Assembly (NCBI GenBank): GCA_030180135.1
Contig: CM058240.1
Coordinates: 625,001 to 689,000, forward strand
Length of the DNA: 64,000 nucleotides
From: Orychophragmus violaceus
Lineage: Eukaryota; Streptophyta; Magnoliopsida; Brassicales; Brassicaceae
Direction of reading: 5' to 3'
How positions within the stretch are numbered: the first letter of the stretch is position 1; every line of letters begins with the position of its first letter. Below are positions 31,366 through 43,170 of this stretch, piece by piece. The position numbers and the translations under genes were made by a program. Under the pieces are notes generated by a model. It did not search any database. It had not been told where the DNA came from and saw only the letters and a list, made by a program, of their open reading frames with translations.

Positions 31366-33416
31366 ATGTCAAGAAGGCAAGTAGGTTCGACTAGGCGTGT
31401 AGGAGATAATGGAAGCTTCCCATTTGTAGGAGCTTTGCACTCAAAATCCCGTTCCTCTCCTCTGTTATCTATCTGCCTTGTTCTTGTGGTATGATGATGA
31501 TCCCTGCTTCGTTGTAATCTCTAATTGATACGTTTCATAGCATACATATTGACTGTTTTCTCACAAATGTAATCCTTTCTATTACCAGGGAGTATGCCTT
31601 CTCATTGGTTATGCTTACAGTGGTCCAGGTTTGTTTATCTTCAACCAAGTGTAATGTTTTGCTTGTGATTTCGACTTGGAAACCCTAATTGCAGATTCTT
31701 GTGATAACAGGTATGTTTAAAAGTATCAGAGAAGTCAGCAAGATCACAGGTAATTCTTGTTTCTCATCCCCATTACATGTGTGTTATGTTAGTCTTATGA
31801 TGCATGGGTACTTCTAAATGTATGTCGTCCCGTACTGAAAACGTTTCGGGAAACTTGGGGACAGCTCGGAAAATTCTCTGAGAAAGATGAGATAGAAGAA
31901 ATATCGGAAACAAAGAAAACGAGATTTTTGGACGTTTTTAGACGGTTAAGTTTCAAAGTTGATGTTTCATGTAAAACTAAAGCATCTTCTAGTTTGTTAT
32001 ATTGAAATTTAAGTGTGATTTTCTTTATAATTGTATGTAAAAATATATTTTTTCTATATGTTTCTTAACATATATCCGTTGTACCCATATCTATAGATTT
32101 TTACTTTGCCGTTTTCCGTTTCTATCTGTATCCATACCCGTATTAGTGCTACTTAGGTCTTTACTTAGATAGTATCTCTTTCGTAATTAACATGCAAGAA
32201 TGCTTAAAACTTGACATTAACCATCGAATGAATTTGTTCACCAACTTTCTACAGGTGACTATTCTTGTACATCAGAAGTTCAAAGAGCCATACCTATTCT
32301 TAAGAATGCTTACGGAGACAGCATGCGAAAAGTCTTGCACGTGGGTCCTGAAACATGCTCAGTAGTCACTAGTCTGTTGAATGAAGAAGAGACTGAAGCA
32401 TGGGGTGTTGAACCATATGATGTAGAGGATGCAGACTCTAACTGCAAAAGTCTTTTGCATAAAGGCATTGTACGTGTGGCTGATATCAAGTTCCCTCTGC
32501 CTTACCGGTCAAAGTCATTTTCTCTTGTGATCGTCTCGGATGCTATGGATTACCTCTCACCCAAGTATCTCAACAAAACCGTTCCTGAACTTGCACGGGT
32601 TGCTTCAGATGGTGTCGTTCTTTTTGCAGGTAACTAAATCCCTGCCTTTAAGAAAACCGGCTTAAGAGATGTAAATCCATTTTGATTGAACTTAACCTTT
32701 GTCAATTGTAGGTAATCCTGGTAAGCAAAAGGCTAAAGATGCAGAATTGTCGAAATTTGGACGACCGGTAAGTTCACTAACATGTTTTTTCTTCTCATGA
32801 ATGAAACTAGGCCTGGGATTTATAGCCGGACCAAACCGACTTTTTCGGTTTTGGTTATTTTGGTAAGGTAGAAAAGTTCGTTTCAACCAAACTGATCGGC
32901 TAACCGTTTTTTATAAACCAAAATAAACTGATTTTAACCGAAATCTTTAAAATCTCTAGAAAAAACCGAAACTACCCGAATTTAACTGAATTTAACCAAA
33001 AGTAACCAATTTTTCTTTTTAAAAATAAATTGGGTTAATTTCGGTTTTGGATTTGATACCGAAATTAATCGATAACTGAACCAAATCAAGCCAAATTTTT
33101 ATTCGGTTAATTTCATATTTTTTGGATAATTGAACTAACTGAAGAACCGAGGAAACCGAACTAAATGAAACCACTCATTACAATAGTGAAAATCTTTCAT
33201 CAATTTGAGAGATGTTGTTTAGGTTTATACTTGTCCTGTTCACGAAATTTCGCTGTTTTGCAGGCTAAAATGCGTAGCTCGTCGTGGTGGAAGCGTTTCT
33301 TCTCACAGACGAATTTAGAGGAAAACGAAGGAGCAAGCAAGAAATTCGAACAAGCAGCTTCCAAGATTTCATACAAACCAGCTTGTCAAGTATTCCACCT
33401 CAAGCCATTACATTAG
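31366..33416 (+). CDS. CGR3: Golgi pectin methyltransferase-like protein CGR3
   Basis: Six coding exons (31366-31488, 31589-31628, 31711-31749, 32255-32629, 32712-32767, 33264-33416) encode 261 residues. A short basic cytoplasmic N-terminus (MSRRQVGSTRRVGDN) precedes one membrane anchor at about 32-52 (LLSICLVLVGVCLLIGYAYS), giving a type II Golgi topology. The lumenal part carries the methyltransferase-like fold with VLHVGPETCSVV (SAM-site position), WGVEPYDVEDAD and SLVIVSDAMDYLSPKYLNK. CGR2 and CGR3 promote homogalacturonan methylesterification in the Golgi and affect growth. Context beside RLP57 and ACS5 favours CGR3 over CGR2. Intron 5 contains an ACCGAA-rich repeat. All exon phases agree. 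Confidence 0.95.
32808..33165. repeat. ACCGAA-rich repeat in CGR3 intron 5
   Basis: Starts near AACTAGGCCTGGGATTTATAG and is filled with AACCGAAATC, CCGAAACTACCCG and GAACCGAGGAAACCGAAC words. It belongs to the same family as the copy whose beginning (CTAGGCCTGGGTAAAATAACC) is seen at 63.7 kb. It lies wholly within the intron between 32767 and 33264. Confidence 0.6.
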
Positions 33417-34177
33417 AACATTGTTTTTATTATTACTGGTCTTGAAAAGCTCAAACCAGATATATTTCCTCTCTCTCTCTGTTATATGCCTTTTTCTCTC
33501 TATAGAAAAAAACAGAAAGTCCCACAAAAAATTGTAAACACATTCTTAACTGTTTGATTTATAATTTAACCTATTTAATAAATTAGCCTGCATTTGACGG
33601 CCGGCCCTTTTTTTTTTTTTTTTTGTCAATTAGTTTTGGGCCACAACAGATCGATTCATTAGCCATATTCTTCACATTAGGAGAAACTTCTCACATATAA
33701 AAAATGGGTGATGTCGATCCCTTAAACTCTACAAAGGTGAGCATTGACATCAAAGGTACATGTGCCGCTCACGGGCCGGCTAGCACCAAACTTAAAAGCA
33801 CCTTGGAGTAATTGTGTAACTCTCAAGAAGAGGCCTGTCTATTTGATCTCGTTATATCATATAAGTGGTAGGCCAATGATAAAATCCATAAGTTAATAGA
33901 TTGTTTGAAATGTATGGGCACTATAAGTAATGGTCCACGTTACATTACGCATACTCATACTAATGATACACATTATGTTTCTCTGTTGACTTGAGACGAA
34001 ACACAGGCTCATCTTTTTTTTCTTTCTCCTTTTTCGATAAAACACGCACAAACTCATCTTATGTTATATATCAGAGCAGTCGCTAAATGAATCATTTTTC
34101 CATATCCATAGTAGGTTACGAAAATTGAACTATTTGTTCAAAAAATAACAGAAACAAAATACAGCATATGTTTTATA

Positions 34178-34433
34178 AGAGCATGTACATCAATGGAACC
34201 TCCCTTGGAGTTTCTAAAACATTTTTTAATATTTTTTTTTGGAAAGTGTAAAAGAAAAAAAAAGCAAAAATCGAAAAAAAAGGAAAAATAGCGATCTGCT
34301 ACGTGGCAATAACAGTGTAAGAACCGATTCTTATACAAGAGAAACCCGAGTTGTTAACTATTTAGTGGAGCCCGCAATATTTTAGTATTAATTTTTAAAG
34401 AACCCTTGCTTAGATCCTTCGATGGTGATGCTC
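34178..34433. mobile_element. Harbinger/Tourist-type MITE, copy 2
   Basis: A 256-bp element starting GAGCATGTACATCAATGG and ending GATGGTGATGCTC, flanked by TAA at 34175-34177 and 34434-34436. Same family structure as the copy at 10003. Confidence 0.78.
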
Positions 34434-35629
34434 TAAGTATGGAAAACGAGAGGGGAGAGACAAAACACAGAGTCACGGACTGGTATAAAGACATAAACAT
34501 AAGTTGACCATACTGTTTGTTAACTTGGTATCCAATGCAGGTGGGAGTTTGTTTTTTTCTTTTTCTTTATTTGATCAAAAAATTTATTTGGTTTATGGCT
34601 TTGATATACTCATATGACCTACCCAATTGTATATATATATAGACCAACTTGTACATATATGCAGAGCAACATTTCTGTAGACAAAACTCTCTCATGAAAC
34701 ATGTAAATTTCTAAGCACTACTAAATTTTCAAAAAAATACAAAAATAAAAATATACAAAACACATATCAGGTTTTGAGATAGTGTCAAAGAGGACCCACG
34801 ATTTTTCAAAATTGGAACATGCATAGCATAGTGGTTATTAAGAAAAGCAAAAAAAAAAAAAAAAAAAAAAAGATAAAAAGAATGATCACGATGGTTGTCA
34901 CAAAATGTTGTTATTTCATGTATGGGATTTGGGGTGGGTAGGGTCTTATAACCTACCCTACTTTCACATGCATTCTTAAACCCTATTTCTACTGCATCTC
35001 CATGTGCTTCCCCTCACGTCTCTATTTCCTCTTCTCTCATTTTATAAAACATTTGGTTGGTCATATGGTTGATCCAAGAAGCTTCCTCTATTGGAATTGT
35101 CTAACTAACTTAGATAAAAAATCATATCACGATTACATACCTCCTTTGTAAGAGAATATGTTAGGAAATTACCTATATAATACATGGTATACAAAATTCT
35201 TCAAACACTTGCTCGAATATAAACATACCTTCCGATTCTGACGAGAAGACAAATATACTTAATTAAAAGATATTTGTCTTGTATTAAGACATTTAATCAC
35301 AAGACATGCCATATCTTTAACTAGCTAGTACAAATTTATAGAAAATTCCCATATTATTTTGGCCAAGAAGTACAAAATGTTATCAAACTTTTAATTGCTA
35401 TATAGTTTTCACAACTATTTTTATTTAATTCATTTTTGTTTATGTCATCATTACGCATGGATCGTTCTAATTTTATCGGATGTTTTAAGTCTTTTCTTTT
35501 ATTCTTCCCTATTCTTTTTCAAAATATAATATATGGAATATAAGAATTATATTATTTAATGATAAAAAAATAAAAATATGGTGTTCTGTTTTGATTCTTT
35601 AGAATCTAACACTGTTCTATGATATTAAT

Positions 35630-35900
35630 TACTCCCTCCGTTTCACTATATTTGATTTTCTAGCATTTTATTCTTGTTTCACAATATTTGATTTTCTATG
35701 ATATAATTAATGAATTTTTATTTTTTTAAATAAGATTAATTAGTATATGCATTAAATTTTGTTTGGCTAATTAATTACAAACATTCAAAAAGGTATGTGA
35801 AAAGTGAAGTTTCACGTAAAACAAAAAAATTTAGTCAATTAGTTATTATAAAACCAATACTTTTTTACTTTTTTAATTTTTTAATTTTTCAAAGATATAT
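35630..35900. repeat. Partial Stowaway-like (Tc1/mariner) repeat
   Basis: TACTCCCTCCGTTTCACTAT resembles the TA plus CTCCCTCCGT terminus of plant Stowaway MITEs. The internal TTTGATTTTCTA block is repeated twice, but no matching inverted end with ACGGAGGGAG was found, so the copy is truncated or decayed. Confidence 0.45.
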
Positions 35901-37057
35901 ATTAATTGCTTCTTAATCTATGTGCAAAAGCTAGAAAATCATATGATTGCATTTATGATTTGAAATGATATCTTTGGTAGTTTCAGAAAATGCAATCAAG
36001 AATAAGATGATAAAGACCGAAATATATGGCTTCATCATCAGCAGTATGATGATCTCACATGCTATTTTCAATGAGTCGTTTTGCATTTTATCATTATTAG
36101 GACTTGTTATTCAAGGATCCATTTGGATGGCCGCACCAATCAAATCAGTTTGAGCTTTATGAAATCTTGTAAATAATTTGAGAAAATCATCATATCTCAT
36201 TAAATTGTTTAAAAATTACAAAAACGTATTTTAATATTTATAAAATTATAAGATAACGATTTCCTGACATCGAGAGTTTTATTATTTTAGAGAAACAATA
36301 ACTACTATAATACCTACCAAAGAATATTCCAGTTAAGTTAGTTGATCGTTGGAGTCAAACTTAAATCGAACGTCGCCTAAAAATCTGGGGGGCATGTTAT
36401 ATAAACCAGCGGCTACCAAATTGGCTTGAGTTTGTTAGTTAATATAACTCAATTGGATTGATTAAATATTAAGTAATTATTTTAATCTTAATCTATATAA
36501 ATTCAACAAAAACCACATATAGAAATATATACTTGCATGATGGTCGATGTCCATGGCTAGTGAAATTACAAAACAGAAACCATCATGGTTCGTGAAAATA
36601 TATACTTGCATGGAAATGATCACACCATTTATTCAAAAAGAAAATGAAAATGATGACACCAAATATAGAAAGAAAAAAAAATGGCAGACCAACTCATTTG
36701 GGACTACTAGAGTTTAGGGAACATATATGGTCCTATTTGACTTACCATATTCAGTATAAATAATTGTATTTTAGATGTATATACGTATATGCATACGTAT
36801 ACATGATCAGTTTTATGAGCCAAGCCAATTACTTAAAGTGATTCGATGTCGGTATGGGGATTACTTTTGATCCCCACTTGTCTCTCTATCTTTTTCTTGT
36901 ATGTTATTTTCCTTGTTTTCCAATTTTACGTTTACAACTTTCTATTTTATTTGATCAATATTATATAAGTCAAAGTGTTGACATTTGGTTAAGAAAAGCT
37001 CGTGTAATGTCACAAATTTTGTATAAATGTCCTGGTATATTTGATTTACGAGTCATT

Positions 37058-37706
37058 AATATCGAAGAGAGTGGAATATTTGCTTAACCGTCTATCAACA
37101 GGGGATAGAATTCAAAAGTGGAATCCCAGCTCTGACGCAACCTGCGTATTATGCTCCAGCCAAAGTGAATCACGCAAGCATCTTTTCTTTGCTTGTCAAT
37201 ACTCACATAATATTTGGGAACCCCTAATGCGTGGACTTATGAAGCAAGACTTTACAAGTGACTGGGATAGTATAGTCAGCTTACTTTCAACCTCCACCTC
37301 CAGCAAAACGATTTTGTTCCTCATGAGATACACTTTTCAGGTGACAATTCATTCCATTTGGAGAGAGAGAAATTCAAGGAGACATGGTGAGGATCATCAA
37401 CCTTACCAAAGCATCCTTAAATTTACTGATAAAGCAGTAAGAAACAAGCTATCAGCACTTAGACAGGAAGGAAGATACGACTATGACGATGGTTTCCAAG
37501 TGTGGTTTAGCACAAGACCACCACCCACAACTCATCCGTAGGAATTTTGATTTCAATAGGCTATTGATTCATTTTCTGATTCTTTATTCAGCTTTAATAG
37601 TTTTCATAGCAAAAAAACATAAAGTCCGCACTTGATGTACAAAGCCATTTTGATTGAATAAATTTTACATTCATTCAAAAAAAAAAAAAAAAAATATCGA
37701 AGAGAG
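37058..37706 (+). mobile_element. Short 5'-truncated LINE with 14-bp target duplication
   Basis: Bounded by identical AATATCGAAGAGAG at 37058-37071 and 37693-37706. A poly(A) run (about 37678-37694) precedes the right copy, giving plus orientation. Only the last ~620 bp of the retrotransposon were inserted. Coding sequence continues to a stop at 37541, followed by a 3' UTR. It lies about 1.6 kb upstream of the ACS5 start. Confidence 0.94.
37072..37541 (+). pseudogene. LINE ORF2 C-terminus with zf-RVT motif
   Basis: About 155 residues open from the truncation point. CVLCSSQSESRKHLFFAC with HNIWEPL nearby is the zf-RVT zinc-binding signature (Cys-x2-Cys ... His-x4-Cys). The tail is basic and ends before the poly(A). 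It differs from the LINE at 17-19 kb, which continues into an RNase H-like domain, so it belongs to a different lineage. Confidence 0.9.
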
Positions 37707-38025
37707 ACAAAAAAAAGTATTGGAGAAAGGCTCACGAGTTGATATCTAACAGGGTTTGTTTTTGCTGACTTCATGAGTTGGATTATTAAAATAACAATCA
37801 TAATAATTCAATTTTTACAATTAAACCATTTATGGCATTTAAGTTTTTTTTTTAATTTCCATATTTGGTCCTTAAAGAATGGTCCTAATAAGGACGGTCC
37901 GGCGGTGACGGAAACGCGTAAAGCCTAATTAATCATTTAACTATACCCAATATCTTATAAAATTTATAAAATATATAATTAAATACTCAAATACTAGGAA
38001 ACGAACAAATTAATTAGGGAACTTA

Positions 38026-38292
38026 GAGCACCCACATTGGTGAGACAGGGGTGAGTCTCTTAATTTTAATTTTTTATTAATTTTTTTTTTTTAAGGCGAA
38101 AAAAAAAAACCAAAAAAAAAAACCCGACTAATCGGCACCCGACACGTGGCGAGACCGAGCTAAGGAGAGTCTCTTAAATAAGAGATTTTAGAGACTGTCT
38201 CTTAAAAAAATGTGGGCCCCATGTGAGACCCACATTATTTTAATATTTTTTTGGGCTAAGAGACTCAACCAGTCTCACCAATGGACGTGGTC
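38026..38292. mobile_element. Harbinger/Tourist-type MITE, copy 3
   Basis: A 267-bp element starting GAGCACCCACATTGG and ending CCAATGGACGTGGTC, flanked by TTA at 38023-38025 and 38293-38295. The outer 15 bases form an imperfect inverted repeat. It is the first of three copies upstream of ACS5. Confidence 0.75.
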
Positions 38293-38522
38293 TTAGCTCA
38301 AAATATGTCGTTTAGTTTTGTATGTATATATAATTGGAAGTTTCTGAAAACATCCAATACTAAGATTTATTGTTGTATGTGTGAATGCAATAATAAATCT
38401 AAGTTCAATAATGGATCACTCTTATTTTCATATATAGTATATAAAAAGAGCTATTGCATAATATACAATTATATTCTCATCAAATAATAGCTATTAATTA
38501 TTGAGAATTAGAGATGTACTAA

Positions 38523-38786
38523 GAGCACCCACAGCGGTAAAACGCATGTGGGTCTCTTAATTCTTTTTTTTTTTTTTTTTTTTTGAAAACTGGCGAAAAA
38601 AAAAACGAAAAACAAAAAAAAGAAAGGGACCAATCCTGTAGCGCCACGTGGGCGCTACAGGGTAAGAAACGTATCTTAAACAAGGAACTTTGGAGACCGT
38701 ATACTAACTATTCTAGTGGGCTCCACCAATATTTAATTGATTTTTTTAAAAAAACTCCACCTAAGAGACTCCCATTGGAGGTGCTC
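38523..38786. mobile_element. Harbinger/Tourist-type MITE, copy 4
   Basis: A 264-bp element starting GAGCACCCACAGCGG and ending CCATTGGAGGTGCTC, with TAA at 38520-38522 and 38787-38789. Its right TAA is at the same time the left TAA of copy 5, so the two are immediately adjacent. Confidence 0.82.
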
Positions 38787-38789
38787 TAA

Positions 38790-39036
38790 GAGCATGTATC
38801 CCAAGGGGGGGTTTTTAACAAATTTTTTTATTAATATTTTTTTTTAATAGATAGAACAAAAAAAAATCAAAAAAAGAAATCAACCATGATCCGACACGTC
38901 AATATGAACAATGAAGGATCAGTTTTTAAATAAGGATCGGTTCTTATAAAGATTCTTAGAAATAATATTTTTTTTTAATAGTTTTACTTAAGAACTCGCG
39001 CTAACAAACCCCCTAAAAACCTCAATATACATGCTC
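38790..39036. mobile_element. Harbinger/Tourist-type MITE, copy 5
   Basis: A 247-bp element starting GAGCATGTATCCC and ending ATATACATGCTC, flanked by TAA at 38787-38789 and 39037-39039. Its right end is only 265 bp upstream of the ACS5 start codon, so it sits in the proximal promoter. Confidence 0.82.
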
Positions 39037-39187
39037 TAAAATACAATAAAAAGAAGTTGCCTCACATGTCTTAGAACATTTTACCCAAACCATGTTAATG
39101 TCTGGGCAGTCAATAAAGTCTCTCTAGCTAGTTTCTGATTCTGTTGTCACACTTTTATTTTTGGGATAAAATGTCTTAAGGTTGTTA

Positions 39188-39199
39188 TCTATATATATC
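39188..39199 (+). promoter_or_regulatory. TATA-type box of ACS5
   Basis: TCTATATATATC about 105 bp upstream of the ACS5 ATG; downstream is a CT-rich leader (CATCTCCCTCTTCTCTCTC) typical of a plant 5' UTR. Confidence 0.5.
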
Positions 39200-39300
39200 T
39201 CAACATACCCATTGCTTCTTCAAATACATCTCCCTCTTCTCTCTCTCTTCCCACATTAAATCTCTCTTCGACCAAAATCTCTTGACTTAAAATCATAAAA

Positions 39301-40903
39301 ATGAAACAGCTTTCAACAAAAGTGACAAGTAATGGTCATGGACAAGACTCATCCTACTTCTTAGGATGGGAAGAATACGAGAAGAATCCTTACGATGAGA
39401 TCAAGAACCCTAATGGGATGATACAGATGGGTCTTGCCGAAAATCAGCTATGTTTCGATCTAATAGAGTCATGGTTAGCTAAGAACCCAGACGCAGCTAG
39501 TCTCAAGAGGAACGGTCAATCCATTTTCAGAGAGCTTGCTCTCTTTCAAGACTATCACGGCATGCCTGAATTCAAAAAGGTAAGCTTCATTAACCTAATA
39601 ACTTGTGTCACAAGTAATGAATGATTTTCTCAATTCTCATGAACATATTGTCTTTTTTGTTTTGTTTATAGGCCATGGCTGAGTTTATGGAAGAGATAAG
39701 AGGAAACAGAGTCACGTTCGATCCGACAAAGATTGTTTTAGCAGCTGGTTCGACCTCTGCGAACGAGACACTCATGTTTTGTCTCGCGGAGCCTGGCGAT
39801 GCTTTCCTGTTGCCTACTCCTTACTATCCTGGGTAACTTACAATTATAACCCTAATTCCACTTTACTTGGATTCCAAGTATAGACTCATTAAAACTCTCT
39901 GCTTACGTTATGGCTTTTTGATGATAACAGATTTGATAGAGATCTTAAATGGAGAACCGGAGCTGAGATTGTACCAATCCACTGCTCAAGCTCTAATGGC
40001 TTCCAAATCACGGAATCAGCTCTACAACAAGCTTACCAACAAGCCCATAAACTTGATCTCAAAGTCAAAGGAGTTCTTGTCACGAATCCATCTAACCCAC
40101 TTGGTACTGCGTTGACCAGACGTGAACTTAACCTTCTCGTTGACTTCATTACTTCCAAGAACATTCATCTCATTAGCGACGAGATCTATTCAGGTACTAT
40201 GTTCGGGTTTGAACAGTTCATAAGCGTTATGGATGTCTTGAAAGACAAGAAACTCGAAAACACCGAGGTTTCTAAAAGAGTCCACGTCGTTTATAGCCTT
40301 TCCAAGGATCTGGGACTTCCTGGTTTCCGTGTCGGAGCGATCTATTCCAACGACGAGATGATCGTTTCTGCCGCGACAAAAATGTCGAGTTTCGGTCTTG
40401 TTTCTTCTCAGACTCAATATCTTCTCTCTGAATTACTCTCAGACAAAAAGTTCACAAGCCAATACCTCGAGGAGAACCAAAAACGTCTCAAGTCCAGACA
40501 GAAGCGTCTAGTGTCTGGTCTTGAGTCCGCGGGGATTACTTGCCTCCGAAGCAACGCGGGTTTGTTCTGTTGGGTCGACATGGGACACCTCTTGGACACA
40601 AGCACATTTGAAGCAGAGCTTGACCTCTGGAAAAAGATTGTTTACAATGTGAAACTAAACATCTCTCCCGGTTCGTCGTGTCACTGCACTGAACCGGGTT
40701 GGTTTAGGGTTTGTTTCGCTAATATGAGCGAGGATACACTCGATCTGGCCTTGAAGAGGCTCAAAACTTTCGTAGAGTCCACAGACTGTGGACGTATGAT
40801 ATCAAGAAGCAGCCATGAAAGGCTCAAGAGTTTGAGGAAGAAGACAGTCTCAAACTGGGTTTTCCGGGTTTCATGGTCCGACCGTGTACCTGATGATCGA
40901 TGA
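39301..40903 (+). CDS. ACS5: 1-aminocyclopropane-1-carboxylate synthase (type 2, ACS5)
   Basis: Three exons (39301-39579, 39672-39832, 39931-40903) encode 470 residues, the length of ACS5/ACS9. It converts S-adenosylmethionine to ACC, the rate-limiting step of ethylene synthesis, in the cytosol, as a PLP-dependent dimer. Visible family blocks are MGLAENQLCFDLIESWL, FQDYHGMPEF, GSTSANETL, NPSNPLGT, SDEIYSGT and the PLP lysine K272 in SLSKDLGLPGF. The C-terminus NWVFRVSWSDRVPDDR is the TOE region recognised by ETO1/EOL BTB proteins for degradation, so turnover control appears intact. The N-terminus MKQLSTKVTSNGHGQDSSYF matches ACS5 rather than ACS9, as I remember them. Three MITEs lie upstream. 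Confidence 0.96.
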
Positions 40904-43011
40904 AATTATTCATCTCCCTAAGTTTGAGACGACATGCAAAAAAAAAAAAAAACTTTCAAGGTTTTTTCTTCTTTATTTCCTTCATTTTTTTATATTTTGG
41001 AAAAGTATTTTTCATTTTCCAAGATATATATAATATATCATTATATATGTGTAATATTCATAAATGTTTGGGTGAGTTTTTATGCAATTTTTCGGGTGTA
41101 AAATTATTACTATAAGTGTTGTTATACGTGTTAAAAATGCACTCAGTCCGAATGTGGATTTGCAGTGGCTATATATGTAAAATATATATCCCGTTGTAAT
41201 TTTATTTAAAGTTTGCATGTATTGTGTAATCCACTCTTTTTAATATATACTTATATCACTATATATATTTTTTTTTGCGAACAGAACTTATATCACTATA
41301 TATTTGATTTCTTCATAAATGTGTTTCTTTTAGGTGGATTAATTTCTGAATCGGTTGTGATACATTTTCCTTTGACTATAAGTCTATAATGATCGTTAAC
41401 GTTAGTTAAGGACGTTAGTGAAGGCATATATCAAGGAGGCTTAATTTATAATGTTAGTTAACTAATTAATTCATATTATTATTGCAATGGCGGGAATTGG
41501 TCAACCAAATGAGGAAAGTCAAAGGTGATGACTTACATATGACTAGGTACGTTGCATGCATTGCATAAGATTGTCCCACGTCACATCTTATTTGCTTGAA
41601 TTAAAATGAATGATCAACAAACTAAATTTTCTTCTAAATCAAACTAGATTAACTAAGTGATGTTTACCTGGTTATCTAATTTTATTTTATTTTTAAGGTC
41701 ACAAGTTGAAATATTGCTGTGAATTAGGTGGAAATAACAAAGAAAAAAAGGAAAAAAACAAACAAACTAAAAGATAACATATACAATGATCGATATTTAT
41801 TGCTCCATTATTTAAAACATAATCCTATATTTGTATTGTTTTACAACTGTCTAAAACCTATACAGTGATCGATTCTTAAAGCGATGCTAACAAGTAACAA
41901 ATAACATGGTCCAATGATACAATGATTACACTGATTACAATGATTAGAGATACATACAATATAATTCCAACCATAGCTACCGAAATCAATCATTTTGGAA
42001 ATTTCTTGAAAATTAAAAGGCTCTAATCATTATGCATTATAACCATTTTATTTATTTTGTGTAATTTATTTGTTGAGGGATAAAGTAGGATAAAGTGTCA
42101 TATCATACCTAATCATTATACCGGTCAAAGATTAAAACTTAAAATCGAAAATGCCATGAGCTTTATTGGTACTACGAAGACTACCTAAGAAAAATACAAC
42201 TTTACTAACCGAAAAATTATTTAATTTAAGCATGATACGCGGCTATACCGGTCGTAACGGCAAATAATCCTTACATGTGAAGAGCATTAATTTGGTGGTT
42301 GAGTCCCCAAAAAACTGTCTGAATTAATTAATAATTCGAATAAAAAATGTAATGGAGATATGTATACACTTTGAGAGATAAGACATCGAGAATTTGGTTG
42401 GATTTGAGAATCCATGATGATGAATAATACTGATTGAGTAATGTACCTAAAAGTCTTAATTTGCATATGACCGACCATATACATACAAACTGAAATTTTG
42501 TGTAGTCGTTGTACCAAAAAAATTCGTCGTCGTAGTACTACTCGCATATATATTAAGCAACATGGAATGATAATATGATATTATAAGAAATAATTCGGTA
42601 CGTCAACTTAATTAGTTACGTACTAATCATATCGACTTTGTTAAGACATCAAGGGTTTGAGTCAAAGTCAGTTTACGACCCGAAAAATTTACATGTAAAG
42701 TCTTTTTATACTGGTAACATGTAAATGGTTTCCATATCAACCCTAAAATGATCAAAGATGTGATAGTTTAATGATAATATAAAAAGTTAGTTTTCTTGTG
42801 TCTCAAATTCAAACTTTCATTTTTACGGAAAGTTTCTTTAAATAGAAACACTGAAGGTTGATTCTGAATTCGTGGATGATTATGAGTTAAGGTCAATAAT
42901 TTTCTATGATAGAATTTAAATTATATATGTATCAATGTATTGTAAAGCAAATGTAGATTATTGTTTGATTGATGAATAAAAATAGAACATATATATTAGC
43001 TTTTAGAAAAA

Positions 43012-43170
43012 ATAATAAACGGTTAAATAGTGCAATTAGTGAAAACTGTTAGTAAAAACAATAAAAAACTGAAATTATCGGTTTTACGATAGTTTTTGAT
43101 ATCACTTGTGATTTATAACGAATAAAACGGTATATTTATAACCACATCAGTTAGAAGTTACCAATCAAAA
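43012..43170. mobile_element. MITE family B, copy 4 (inverted)
   Basis: In reverse orientation relative to the copy at 14.4 kb: AAACGGTTAAATAGTGCAA, then ACTGTTAGTAAAAACAAT, then CGAATAAAACGGTATAT. The reverse complements of these match the family blocks. Confidence 0.5.

Larger units (their letters stand above)
33417..37057. other. Gene-free stretch between CGR3 and ACS5, first part
   Basis: No supported gene over 3.6 kb. It contains a Harbinger-type MITE (34178-34433), a poly(A) run near 34850-34871, and one end of a Stowaway-like repeat (CTCCCTCCGTTTCACTAT at 35633-35650) whose partner end was not found. Otherwise AT-rich. Confidence 0.4.

Noticed and set aside
32323..32637. Methyltransferase-like frame as a separate gene
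   Set aside because: It is exon 4 of CGR3; upstream and downstream exons join in phase with good splice sites.
35630..35900. Complete Stowaway MITE
   Set aside because: Only one terminal-like sequence was found; the opposite inverted end is absent, so it is listed only as partial.
37041..37541. Independent zinc-finger protein gene
   Set aside because: The sequence is bounded by 14-bp duplications and a poly(A) tail and matches the zf-RVT end of a LINE ORF.
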